A stretch of DNA of 64,000 nt from Devosia faecipullorum (lineage in GTDB: Bacteria; Pseudomonadota; Alphaproteobacteria; Rhizobiales; Devosiaceae): positions 868,001 through 932,000 of the forward strand of contig NZ_JACDXV010000001.1 in NCBI RefSeq assembly GCF_015158295.1, read 5' to 3'. A program made the position numbers and the translations under genes. Under the pieces are notes generated by a model. The model saw only the letters and a list, made by a program, of their open reading frames with translations, was not told the origin of the DNA and did no database searches. Of the stretch, positions 29,549-37,798 are shown in pieces (position 1 is the stretch's first letter; each line of letters begins with the position of its first letter).

Positions 29549-30900
29549 CCGACACGACGCTCGCTTCCGCCGCCCAACGCCGCCAGCTCGTGCGCTCGGG
29601 CCTCGCCCGGCGCCATCTGAACGAGCGCCTGTTCCGCCTGTTTGGCATCGTCGCCATCTGCCTGGCTTTGGGCTTCGTCGCCCTGTTGTTCACCGACGTG
29701 CTGCGCAAGGGCATTCCGGCCTTCACCCAGTCCAATCTCCATCTCGAAGTCAGCTTCGACCCGGAGCTGATCAAGGTGGACCCGGCCCCGGTCCGCACCG
29801 CCGGCCAGTCCGATGCCGATTTCCGCGCCGCCCGCCTCGGCTGGGAACGGCAGGTGGCCATGCTCAACTGGAACAATGTGATCGAGGCTGCCCTGCGCGA
29901 CGCCGCACCGGCTGGCTTCGAGATCGATGCCCGCCAGATCCTGACCATTGCCGAGACCGATGCCCGCCACCGCGTCCGCGAGCTTTTCGTCAACGATCCT
30001 GACCTGCTCGGCCAGAGCGTCGGCATCGACGTGCTCGCCTCGGCCAATACCGACAATTGGGTCAAGGGCAATATCAATCGCGACCTCGGCGACGCCCAGC
30101 AGCAGCTCTCCGCTCCCGCCCGCGCCCTCATCGACACCTTTGTCGAAAACGGCACCATCACCCAGGGCTTTGCCTGGTCGCTGTTCACCAATGTGGATTC
30201 CCGCTCGGCCCCCGCTTCGGCGGGTCTGCTCGGCGCGCTGATGGGCACGTTCTGGATGATGCTGATCGTCATCATCCTCGCCGTGCCGCTCGGGGTCGGC
30301 AGCGCCATCTATCTCGAGGAATTCGCGCCCAAATCGCGGCTGACCGATCTCATCGAGGTCAATATCAACAACCTCGCCGCCGTGCCATCCATCGTCTTCG
30401 GCCTGCTCGGCGCAGCCGTCTTCATCAACTGGTTCCGCCTGCCGCTCTCCGCGCCGCTGGCCGGTGGTCTGGTGCTGACGCTGATGACCCTGCCCACCAT
30501 CATCATCGCCACCCGCGCCGCGCTCAAGGGCGTCTCCCCGGCTTTGCGTCAGGCCGCCCTCGGCATGGGCGCATCGCGCACGCAGATGGTGTTCCATCAC
30601 GTCCTGCCGGTCACTTTCCCCTCCATTCTCACCGCCACCATTATTGGTGTCGCCCAGGCTATGGGCGAAACCGCCCCGCTCCTGCTCATCGGCATGAATG
30701 CCTTTGTCGCCGCCGTGCCCGGCACGCCCATCGAACAGGCCACCGCCCTGCCGGTGCAGATCTATCTCTGGCAGGGCAATGAAAACCGCAATTTCTTCGA
30801 GCCGCGCACCTCCGCCGCGATCATGGTGCTGCTGGCCTTCATGATCAGCCTCAACGCCATCGCCATCTTCTTGCGGTCGCGTCTTGAAAAGCGCGCTTAA
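29545..30900 (+). CDS. pstA: phosphate ABC transporter permease PstA
   Basis: PstA is the second half of the channel. The 451-residue protein carries an N-terminal DUF3333-type periplasmic region (about 60-200, between the first helix and the core), which is usual in alphaproteobacteria. The core includes the coupling loop [21 protein letters not shown]. Its ATG overlaps the pstC stop, so the two are translationally coupled. pstB starts 11 bases after the stop. Confidence 0.95.
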   Translation: MTDTTLASAAQRRQLVRSGLARRHLNERLFRLFGIVAICLALGFVALLFTDVLRKGIPAFTQSNLHLEVSFDPELIKVDPAPVRTAGQSDADFRAARLGWERQVAMLNWNNVIEAALRDAAPAGFEIDARQILTIAETDARHRVRELFVNDPDLLGQSVGIDVLASANTDNWVKGNINRDLGDAQQQLSAPARALIDTFVENGTITQGFAWSLFTNVDSRSAPASAGLLGALMGTFWMMLIVIILAVPLGVGSAIYLEEFAPKSRLTDLIEVNINNLAAVPSIVFGLLGAAVFINWFRLPLSAPLAGGLVLTLMTLPTIIIATRAALKGVSPALRQAALGMGASRTQMVFHHVLPVTFPSILTATIIGVAQAMGETAPLLLIGMNAFVAAVPGTPIEQATALPVQIYLWQGNENRNFFEPRTSAAIMVLLAFMISLNAIAIFLRSRLEKRA

Positions 30901-30911
30901 GGAGCCGACCA

Positions 30912-31748
30912 TTGGATTTGCTGGCCAACGAGACCAAACCGCCCGTTACCAAGCCCCGCAGCGCTCTGGACCCCATGAACATGCCCGACCCTAATATCCG
31001 CCTCACCGCCCGCGACGTCATTGTCCATTACGGCGCCAAGCAGGCCCTGCACGGCATTTCGATCGACATTCCCGACCGCGCCGTCACCGCCTTTATCGGC
31101 CCCTCGGGCTGCGGCAAGTCCACCTTCCTGCGCTGCATCAATCGCATGAACGACACCATTGAGGGCGCGCGGGTCGGCGGCAGGATCGAGCTGGACGGGC
31201 AGGACATCTACGCGCCCGACCTCGACGTGGTGGAATTGCGCGCCCGCGTCGGCATGGTGTTCCAGAAGCCCAATCCCTTCCCCAAGTCGATCTATGACAA
31301 TGTCGCCTATGGCCCGCGCATCCATGGCCTGGCCCGCAACAAAACCGATCTCGACGAGATCGTCACCTCCTCGCTGCGCAAGGCGGGCCTGTTCGAGGAG
31401 GTCAAAGACCGCCTCAACGAGCCCGGCACCGGCCTGTCCGGCGGCCAGCAGCAGCGCCTCTGCATCGCCCGCGCCATCGCCGTGGGCCCCGAAGTCATCC
31501 TCATGGACGAGCCCTGCTCGGCGCTGGACCCCATCGCCACGGCCATCATCGAGGAATTGATCGACGAATTGCGCACCAATTACACAATCGTCATCGTCAC
31601 CCATTCGATGCAGCAGGCGGCGCGCGTCAGCCAGAAGACCGCCTTCTTCCACCTCGGCAACCTGATCGAGCAGGGCGACACCGAGGAGATTTTCACCAAT
31701 CCGGTGAACAAGCAGACCCAGGACTACATCATGGGCCGTATCGGCTGA
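30912..31748 (+). CDS. pstB: phosphate ABC transporter ATPase PstB
   Basis: PstB hydrolyses ATP for phosphate import. Walker A is GPSGCGKST at 63-71, the signature [15 protein letters not shown], and Walker [14 protein letters not shown]. The start is TTG at 30912, fixed by GGAG seven bases upstream; an internal ATG 22 codons later has no better site. The N-terminal tail of about 28 residues is longer than in enteric PstB. Length 278. Confidence 0.96.
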   Translation: MDLLANETKPPVTKPRSALDPMNMPDPNIRLTARDVIVHYGAKQALHGISIDIPDRAVTAFIGPSGCGKSTFLRCINRMNDTIEGARVGGRIELDGQDIYAPDLDVVELRARVGMVFQKPNPFPKSIYDNVAYGPRIHGLARNKTDLDEIVTSSLRKAGLFEEVKDRLNEPGTGLSGGQQQRLCIARAIAVGPEVILMDEPCSALDPIATAIIEELIDELRTNYTIVIVTHSMQQAARVSQKTAFFHLGNLIEQGDTEEIFTNPVNKQTQDYIMGRIG

Positions 31749-31768
31749 TCGCGGCAAAGGAGATCGTC

Positions 31769-32479
31769 ATGCCCAATACCGGCGCCGAACACATCGTCAC
31801 CGCCTATAGCGAAGAATTGCAGACCCTGGCCCAGTCCATCGCCGAAATGGGCGGTCAGGTCGAAGTCGCCATCGAAAACGGCACCCGCGCGCTGCTTAAG
31901 CTCGACCGCGAACTGGCTGACATCACCATCATCGCCGACCAGCGCATCGACGCCATGCAGCGCAAGATCGATGACATGGCCGTGTCCATGATCGCCCGCC
32001 GCCAGCCCATGGCCAGCGATCTGCGCGCCATCATCACCGCCATCCACGTCGCCAACGATCTTGAACGCATCGGCGACATGGCCAAGCAATTGGCCCGCCG
32101 CTCGCTCAAGCTCGAAGGCATCAACCTGCAACCCACCTTCTATAACGGCGTCAAGAACATGACCGCCCTGGTGCTGCGCCAGGTCAAGGACGCCCTCGAT
32201 GCCTATGCCAATCGCGACGCTGCGGCCTCCATCGATGTGTGCAACCGCGACGACGAGGTGGACGCCATGCACACCTCCCTGTTCCGCGAATTGCTCACCT
32301 ACATGCTGGAAGATCCCCGCAACATCACCACCTGCACCCATCTGCTGTTCTGCGCCAAGAACCTCGAGCGCGTCGGCGACCACGCCACCAATATCGCCGA
32401 ACGCGCCTATTATCTGGCCACCGGCAAGCAATTGACCGCCGAAGAACAGCAATTGCAGCGCCAGCAGATCAAGGCGTGA
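31769..32479 (+). CDS. phoU: phosphate signalling protein PhoU
   Basis: PhoU couples PstB activity to the PhoR kinase and damps the Pho response. The 236-residue protein has two PhoU helical repeats with metal-site-like patterns, RQPMASDLRAIITAIHVAND and TTCTHLLFCAKNLERVGDHA. AAGGAG lies seven bases upstream of the ATG. It sits between pstB and phoB as in many alphaproteobacteria. Confidence 0.96.
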   Translation: MPNTGAEHIVTAYSEELQTLAQSIAEMGGQVEVAIENGTRALLKLDRELADITIIADQRIDAMQRKIDDMAVSMIARRQPMASDLRAIITAIHVANDLERIGDMAKQLARRSLKLEGINLQPTFYNGVKNMTALVLRQVKDALDAYANRDAAASIDVCNRDDEVDAMHTSLFRELLTYMLEDPRNITTCTHLLFCAKNLERVGDHATNIAERAYYLATGKQLTAEEQQLQRQQIKA

Positions 32480-32504
32480 CTGAACGCCGGCGCATCGATC
32501 TGCG

Positions 32505-32534
32505 CCTCCCTCCCCCTTGAGGGGAGGGGGAGGG
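32505..32534. repeat. CT/AG-rich imperfect hairpin between phoU and phoB
   Basis: CCTCCCTCCCCC followed by TTGA and then GGGGAGGGGGAGG forms an imperfect stem. This kind of sequence is dispersed in many alphaproteobacterial genomes and produces the PPLKGEGG signature if translated. It may act as a weak attenuator before phoB. Confidence 0.5.
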
Positions 32535-32584
32535 AAACAAGAAACAAACATCGGACCCATCAGTCCGACCGACGGAGCACATCC

Positions 32585-33286
32585 ATGCCCGCGACCATTC
32601 TCATCGTCGAAGACGAAGCCGATATCGCCATTCTCCTGCGCTACAATTTCGAGGCCGAGGGCTATGCCGTTGTCACCACCGAAAGCGGTGATGAAGCGCT
32701 TGAAGCCATTGCCGAAAAACTGCCCGACCTGATCCTGCTCGATTGGATGCTGCCCGAGATTTCCGGCATCGAACTCTGCCGGCGCCTGCGCGCCCGCACC
32801 GAAACCGCGCGCGTGCCAATCATCATGCTGACGGCGCGCGGCGAGGAGGAAGAGCGTGTGCGCGGTCTCACCACCGGCGCCGACGATTACATCGTCAAGC
32901 CGTTCTCGGTGCCCGAACTCATCGCCCGCGTTCAATCCCTGCTCCGCCGCGCCAATCCCAATCTGGTGACCGAGGCGCTCAAGGTCGGCGATCTCGAACT
33001 CGACCGCACCACCCACCGCGTCCGCCGCGCCAGCCGCGACATTCATCTCGGCCCCACGGAATATCGCCTGCTGGAATATCTGATGTGCAATCCCGGCCGC
33101 GTCTATTCGCGCGAGCAATTGCTCGATGGCGTCTGGGGCAATGACGTATATGTCGATGAGCGCACCGTCGACGTCCATATCGGCCGCCTGCGCCGCGCCA
33201 TCAATCGCGGCAAGGATCCCGATCCCATCCGCACCGTCCGCGGCGCCGGCTATGCCTTCGACGAGAGATTTGCCCAGCTGGCATGA
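32585..33286 (+). CDS. phoB: phosphate regulon response regulator PhoB
   Basis: PhoB activates Pho-regulon promoters under phosphate limitation. The receiver domain (1-120) has the acidic pocket EDE at 9-11, the phosphoacceptor Asp53 in LILLDWMLPE and the Lys of YIVKPFS. The C-terminal winged helix (about 130-230) has LGPTEYRLLEYL and ERTVDVHIGRLRRAI. The length (233) is typical. The partner kinase gene phoR is not in the window, although it often adjoins phoB or pstS. Confidence 0.95.
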   Translation: MPATILIVEDEADIAILLRYNFEAEGYAVVTTESGDEALEAIAEKLPDLILLDWMLPEISGIELCRRLRARTETARVPIIMLTARGEEEERVRGLTTGADDYIVKPFSVPELIARVQSLLRRANPNLVTEALKVGDLELDRTTHRVRRASRDIHLGPTEYRLLEYLMCNPGRVYSREQLLDGVWGNDVYVDERTVDVHIGRLRRAINRGKDPDPIRTVRGAGYAFDERFAQLA

Positions 33287-33305
33287 ACAATGCCGCCAAG
33301 TGCAC

Positions 33306-33330
33306 TGGCCCGACCATGAATGTCGGGCCA
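33306..33330 (+). terminator. hairpin downstream of phoB
   Basis: TGGCCCGAC and GTCGGGCCA form a perfect 9-bp stem with a 7-base loop 19 bases after the phoB stop. The following sequence is G-rich rather than U-rich, so termination would need help. It is the only end-of-operon structure visible. Confidence 0.45.
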
Positions 33331-33390
33331 GGCAGGGCGTTCGAGGCTTTCAATCATAACCGGCTTTACAGCCCTCCATCCACCGCTCTC

Positions 33391-33419
33391 GTCACCCTCG
33401 GGCTTGACCCGAGGGTGAC
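33391..33419. repeat. 29-nt palindromic intergenic repeat, copy B
   Basis: Arms GTCACCCTCGGG and CCCGAGGGTGAC are perfect reverse complements around CTTGA. It has the same length and 8-base core arm (CCCTCGGG) as the copy at 22298-22326, with matched changes in the outer four pairs. The flank downstream (GGACCGGCATCCAGGCC) also resembles alphaproteobacterial REP-type elements. Confidence 0.8.
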
Positions 33420-33482
33420 AAGCCGGGCAGGACCGGCATCCAGGCCAAAGGCGGTGGCCATCCAGCTGAACGAAAAAGTGGT

Positions 33483-34070
33483 CTACGGAAACAGGTTCAC
33501 CTTGGGCAAATCGATATCCCGAGGTGTGCCTTTCCAGACCGAATCCAGACCGCCCGCGTTCGGAAGGCGCTCGACATTGACCACCCGGTCCATGGCGATA
33601 CCATTTTTGGCGATCCAGCCCTGGTTCCCGCCTTCAATGAAAACGTAGCAATAATCGCCCTTGCAATTGTCGCGTTTGACGCGCACTCCCGCATGGACCT
33701 CGCCCAGAGCAACTGAACCTAGAGTGGGCAAGGAGCGGATGTTCAGAAAACGCTCGACACGGCCAAATCCCTCGGTGGGTCGGTCTGGAAATGCTGACGG
33801 TTCAGGCCGTGCCCTAAACGCGTCGATCACATAGCCGGTTTTTGTCGACCGCGGGTGGGAGACATAGCACATCCCCCTTTCGCATTTGTGCACCAGCACC
33901 ATATCGTTCCGCAGAACTTTGGCTTCAATGTCGCTGTTCTGGTCAGCCTGCCAGAAAAGCGCAAAACTGTATTCAGCGAACCTGATTGTGAAGTTCGCGG
34001 CCGAGGACGGCCCCACGAGCAAGAAGCTGGCCATCAGGCCACAAACGAGCAATGCAAATCGCCGTTTCAT
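33483..34070 (-). CDS. exported SH3-domain protein
   Basis: The ATG at 34068-34070 is chosen because AGGAG is six bases upstream; the ATG at 34076 is too close to it. A signal peptide (MKRRFALLVCGLMASFLLVG) precedes 170 periplasmic residues. A first SH3-like module (about 30-90, with LVHKCERGMCYVSHPRSTKTGYV) and a second (about 105-165, with FLNIRSLPTLGSVALGEVHA and GGNQGWIAKNGI) are visible. Bacterial SH3 modules bind peptidoglycan or proteins in the envelope. Four cysteines in two CxxxxC-like pairs suggest disulfides. Confidence 0.8.
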   Translation of the reverse strand: MKRRFALLVCGLMASFLLVGPSSAANFTIRFAEYSFALFWQADQNSDIEAKVLRNDMVLVHKCERGMCYVSHPRSTKTGYVIDAFRARPEPSAFPDRPTEGFGRVERFLNIRSLPTLGSVALGEVHAGVRVKRDNCKGDYCYVFIEGGNQGWIAKNGIAMDRVVNVERLPNAGGLDSVWKGTPRDIDLPKVNLFP

Positions 34071-34176
34071 AATCATCTCCTGAAAGCCGAAATGCCGCGA
34101 AACCTTGTCCCAGCGCGCATTCCGGCCAAAATCCCTGATTTCTGCTGCTATCTGGCTGGCAAATGCCAGCCTTGGC

Positions 34177-35163
34177 CTATTGCAGGCGCAGCTCCACGCG
34201 ACGGTTCTGCGCTTTGCCCGCGGCGCTGCTATTGGAGGCGACAGGCTCGCTGAGTCCCTTGCCGCTCGATGTCAGGCGACCGCTCTCGATGTCGAACCCT
34301 TCCACCAGCGCCCGCACCACGGAAGCCGCGCGGCGCTTGGAGAGATCGAGATTATAGGCCGCGCCGCCATCTGAATCGGTGTGCCCGACAATTTCCAGTT
34401 TCAGGCTATCGTCTTCACGCAGCATCATGGCGATTTCAAAAATCTGGTCGCGCGATTCCGGCAGCAAAATATCGCTGCCCACATCGAACAGCAGGTTGTT
34501 GAGCGTTACCGTCTTTTTCTCACGCAATTCCGTGAGCAGGCGCGACGCACCGCTGAAGCCCGAACCGCCACCGGTGATCACGCTCTTGGTCACCGCCATC
34601 ACACCCTTTTCCGGCGTGTCGGCAAGCGCCACAGCAACGTGAACAACCACGTCATCCAGCGTCTTTTCTGCATAGGTATAGCGCGCGCCGCCGCTGTTGA
34701 AATAATTGCGCACCATGCTCATGTTCTGCGCATCGAGGCTGGGCATGTTTGTTGGCTTGTCGAGCAGGATGCCGAGCGTATTTCCCGGCTCCGCGCCGGT
34801 ATTGGTGAAGCAATTGCCGCGGTCGGTGGCGCAGGAGAATTTTACCTCATACCCGCTTTCGGCCAGCCAGCCTTCATATTCGCGCTGGATCTGCAAACCG
34901 GTCGAGCCGGGATCAAACCGATAATAGGCAAAGACAAGCTGACCTTCCAGAAACTGCCAGCCATCGCCCTTGGTGGCATCATTTGAAAATTCAGACACCG
35001 GGCCGGTGATCAGCCAGGTTTCGTCCAGATCGACGATGCGGGGATTTTGCGGCTCCGGATTGGCAATCCGGAAAAAATCGAGCGCGTCCGGTATAGCGCC
35101 ATCCTGCGCCTGCACGCCGGAAATCATCGCGGCGGCGACAAGAAGAGAAAGAAACGGCTTCAT
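34177..35163 (-). CDS. OmpA-family protein with C-terminal peptidoglycan-binding domain
   Basis: The 328-residue product starts at 35163 with a signal peptide (MKPFLSLLVAAAMISGVQAQ). The middle (about 25-215) is unlike OmpA barrels and has a cysteine pair (FSCATDRGNCFTN), so the protein is probably periplasmic or lipid-free and soluble. Residues 225-328 form the OmpA C-domain: LLFDVGSDILLPESRDQIFE, EIVGHTDSDGGAAYNLDLSK and AQNRRVELRL, which bind diaminopimelate in peptidoglycan. Confidence 0.88.
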   Translation of the reverse strand: MKPFLSLLVAAAMISGVQAQDGAIPDALDFFRIANPEPQNPRIVDLDETWLITGPVSEFSNDATKGDGWQFLEGQLVFAYYRFDPGSTGLQIQREYEGWLAESGYEVKFSCATDRGNCFTNTGAEPGNTLGILLDKPTNMPSLDAQNMSMVRNYFNSGGARYTYAEKTLDDVVVHVAVALADTPEKGVMAVTKSVITGGGSGFSGASRLLTELREKKTVTLNNLLFDVGSDILLPESRDQIFEIAMMLREDDSLKLEIVGHTDSDGGAAYNLDLSKRRAASVVRALVEGFDIESGRLTSSGKGLSEPVASNSSAAGKAQNRRVELRLQ

Positions 35164-35520
35164 TGTGAGTTCACCAAAGGCTTGAGGCTCCCCGCCATCT
35201 CCCATCTGCAAACAGACGGCAGACCTTGCTGAACATTCTTGGATCGGCGCGACGGCGCAGTCGTCCACCAAACAGATGACATCGCCTGAGCGGCTTCACA
35301 TTCGAATGGAACACCCCTGACGCGATGTCGCCCCCGCCCAAGGGGTCGCTTCGCCCCGAGGGTCCGGAGGATGGCGTGGGTGGAGGCCATCACGGTTCCT
35401 TCAGAACCTGAAACGCACCGGAGCGTTTCCAGAAAAAGTGCACATCAGTTTTCCGGTTCGGAAGCGCGATAAAACAAACACTTAGATCTGTTCAACGTTT
35501 CTGCTAAACGCTGAAAAGAT
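35164..35520. other. 357-base intergenic region, repeats only
   Basis: Between two minus-strand genes. I see no gene. The right part holds the Rhizobiales-type repeat at 35411-35490 and a palindrome AGATCT...CGTTT-CTGCT-AAACG...AGATCT at 35484-35522 that abuts the LuxR stop codon and could end its transcript. The left part should contain the promoter of the OmpA-type gene. Confidence 0.5.
35411..35490. repeat. Rhizobiales-type intergenic repeat
   Basis: The stretch opens with the inverted pair AAACGC...GCGTTT, continues with CCAGAAAAAGTG and TTTTCCGGTTCGGAAGCG, and ends with CGATAAAACAAACACTTAGATC. This series closely follows a dispersed repeat I recall from many Rhizobiales genomes, where the end reads like GCGACAAAACAAAGAGTTAGA. 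Only one clear copy is in the window. Confidence 0.55.
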
Positions 35521-36654
35521 CTAATGTCTCACCATGGGCCTGAAGGCAGCTGCCAAAGCCACTAGCTCCGCCTGACGGCCACAATTGGTCTTGGCGAAAA
35601 TCCGCAACAGATGCGTTCTGATCGTGCTCTCGGCCACACCCAGACGCCGCGCCGTTTCCTCAACCGCCTGCCCGCTGGCAATCAGTCCGAACACCCGCCG
35701 CTCGGCCTCTGTCAGCCCAAAAAGGGACGCGACCATCTCCCCGGCATTGTCGAGCGCCGCCGAAGCCGGCGACAGGATGATGGCGAAAATCGGCTCGCCC
35801 TGCCCTTCGCGGGGCAATGGCAGCACATGCAGGCTCTGCATCTGCTCCTGCGGTGTGCCGATAGGCATGCCGAATGCAGCCTCTCCATCGATCCGCCCTT
35901 CGCTTGCACATCGGTTTAGCGTGGCCGCCAACAGCGTCTGCGCCGGTCCAAACCGAAGCCTCAGCCGATTGTTCACCAGGTCGAGATTGCGCTCGGCCGC
36001 CGCCAGAAGATCGGTAAGCGCCGGATTGGCGAATCTGACGCTCAGATCGCTGGCCACCAGCGCCACCGGGATTGCCAGACTGGCCAGAGCCGCCTCGATC
36101 TGCCGAGCCGCGATAGACCGCGCCTCCAGCACCCGGCTGATCGTGGCTGCACGCTGCAGATGCGGCATCAGCAGCCGCATGATCTCGATTTCCCGCGCGC
36201 CGATCAGCCCGGCATCGGCATGTCGGTTAAATCCGATAGTGCCGATGGATTGGTTGTCGCGCGTCAGCCCGATCGCCAGCGCATCGACAAAACCTTGCGG
36301 CTTGTTGAACGCTTCGTGGAAAGGATGGGCCGTATCTTCGGCCAGCGCCGCCGGGTTGATGACCGACAATACCGCCGGTTCATCCAGCGGCAATTGTCGA
36401 ATGACTTCGTCGCCGCCCCAAAGATCGACCAGTTCGTTGGCGTAGAAAAATACCCGATCCAGCCACGGCTCTTCAAAGCCCGTCGTCGCGGCCAGAAGCG
36501 GCTCGCCGCTGGGAAGAGCCAGAATGCTGATCACGCCAGTGCGAAAGTTCAATTCATCACAGATGCATTGCATGACCTCGGGCCAGCGCGGCGGTTCGAG
36601 GACACATTGATAGATCAGGCCGATCAGATGCGAGAGCCGGTCGGGAGAAATCAC
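35521..36654 (-). CDS. LuxR-type transcriptional regulator
   Basis: This 377-residue protein ends in a LuxR-type helix-turn-helix (about 315-372: LTEAERRVFGLIASGQAVEE, then VAESTIRTHLLRIFAKTNCG). The N-terminal 300 residues contain a possible PAS-like sensor around 185-290 (IPVALVASDLSVRFANPALT) and no acyl-homoserine-lactone domain that I can identify. No receiver aspartate is present. It is divergent from the DMT exporter pair across about 167 bases, so that pair is the likely target. Confidence 0.85.
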   Translation of the reverse strand: MISPDRLSHLIGLIYQCVLEPPRWPEVMQCICDELNFRTGVISILALPSGEPLLAATTGFEEPWLDRVFFYANELVDLWGGDEVIRQLPLDEPAVLSVINPAALAEDTAHPFHEAFNKPQGFVDALAIGLTRDNQSIGTIGFNRHADAGLIGAREIEIMRLLMPHLQRAATISRVLEARSIAARQIEAALASLAIPVALVASDLSVRFANPALTDLLAAAERNLDLVNNRLRLRFGPAQTLLAATLNRCASEGRIDGEAAFGMPIGTPQEQMQSLHVLPLPREGQGEPIFAIILSPASAALDNAGEMVASLFGLTEAERRVFGLIASGQAVEETARRLGVAESTIRTHLLRIFAKTNCGRQAELVALAAAFRPMVRH

Positions 36655-36821
36655 ATTAAGTCACCTGAAATGGCGGATGTGGTGAGCTTTTCAGCTTATG
36701 GCGCGCCTCACAAGCCTTTGATGAACAACAAATTCCTCCGCTCGCCCCAGTCGTCCCAATGGTGGCGTGCCACCGCACAAGACATGATAGCGTGACGAAA
36801 TTCCTGTTCGAGTCGATTTCT

Positions 36822-37307
36822 ATGACCTCCTTTTCGCCGCAACGCCCCAAGCCGCTGCATCTGCTCGCTGCCTTTGCTTCGGGTGGTCTGCTCACCTTCA
36901 TCGTTTTCATCAATGCTGAAGCCGGCCATTATGGCGGCGCGCTCTATTCGTCATGGCTGGCGCATGGCACCGGCACGGTCGCTTCCATTATCGTGCTGGC
37001 CATGCTCTGGCGCCGCGATAAGCCCGCTTTGGCCGCCATCCGCAACAAGGCGCCGCTCTGGGCCTATCTTGGCGGCATTTCCGGTGCGGCCACCGTCATG
37101 CTCACCTCCACCACGGTCAACACCCCTCTTGCTCTCGCCGGCACTCTCGCGCTCGGGCTCGCCGGTCAGGTCGTCTTCGGCCTCGCTGCCGATCAATGGG
37201 GCCTGTTCGGCCTCGCCAAGCGCCGCCTCACGCTTCGCGACGCGGCGGCGGTGGCACTCATCGTTTCGGGGAGCCTGCTTATCATCTTCATCGGCATGGG
37301 GAGCTGA
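36822..37307 (+). CDS. DMT_YdcZ-family membrane protein, first subunit
   Basis: This 161-residue protein has about five transmembrane helices of the DMT superfamily YdcZ (DUF606) type: LHLLAAFASGGLLTFIVFIN, YLGGISGAATVMLTSTTVNT and ALALGLAGQVVFGLAADQWG. Proteins of this type often come as adjacent pairs that form a heterodimeric transporter. The partner begins three bases downstream. Substrate unknown. Confidence 0.85.
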   Translation: MTSFSPQRPKPLHLLAAFASGGLLTFIVFINAEAGHYGGALYSSWLAHGTGTVASIIVLAMLWRRDKPALAAIRNKAPLWAYLGGISGAATVMLTSTTVNTPLALAGTLALGLAGQVVFGLAADQWGLFGLAKRRLTLRDAAAVALIVSGSLLIIFIGMGS

Positions 37308-37310
37308 GCC

Positions 37311-37733
37311 ATGACGCTCTTTGTTGCCTACGCCATATTTGCGGGCCTGCTCGTCGGCCTCAGCCGCCAGCTCAATGGCCGCCTGGCCATTTCCACCACC
37401 CCGCTCATCGCCTCCTTCTTCAATCACATTGTCGGCTTCGCCTTCCTCACAATTCTCGGCCTCGCTCTCGGCAACCTGATCCTGCCCGGCGCGACGGACG
37501 CCCCTTGGTGGGTCTATTTCGGCGGTCCCCTCGGCGTCATTTTCGTCACTGCGGGATCGTGGCTGATCCCACGGATCGGCGCGGTCAATTCCGCGCTGCT
37601 CGTCATCGGCGGGCAGATGGTGACGGGGGTCATTTTCGATCTGGTGCGCGGCGCGCCGATGACTTTCTGGGCCAGCGCGCTCGGCGTCGCCCTCATTCTG
37701 GGCGGCGTCGCGCTCACCCAGCGCCAGAAGTGA
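37311..37733 (+). CDS. DMT_YdcZ-family membrane protein, second subunit
   Basis: The 140-residue product is a second YdcZ-type half-transporter, related to the one ending three bases upstream: ASFFNHIVGFAFLTILGLAL, YFGGPLGVIFVTAGSWLIP and LVIGGQMVTGVIFDLV. The pairing supports a dimeric small-molecule exporter. A strong terminator follows. Confidence 0.85.
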   Translation: MTLFVAYAIFAGLLVGLSRQLNGRLAISTTPLIASFFNHIVGFAFLTILGLALGNLILPGATDAPWWVYFGGPLGVIFVTAGSWLIPRIGAVNSALLVIGGQMVTGVIFDLVRGAPMTFWASALGVALILGGVALTQRQK

Positions 37734-37750
37734 ACAATGCGCTAACCAAG

Positions 37751-37780
37751 ACGGGGCCCATGTGGGCCCCGTGATAATTT
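37751..37780 (+). terminator. rho-independent terminator after the DMT pair
   Basis: ACGGGGCCCA and TGGGCCCCGT form a perfect 10-bp stem around a 2-base gap, followed by GATAATTTTT. It lies between the DMT stop and the convergent aldehyde dehydrogenase stop, and could serve both directions. Confidence 0.8.
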
Positions 37781-37798
37781 TTATCGCGATTTTGCGAC

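Noticed and set aside
29512-30912. 466-codon open frame antisense to pstA
   Set aside because: Shadow of pstA; sequence is Gly/Asp/Glu-rich nonsense without a start signal.
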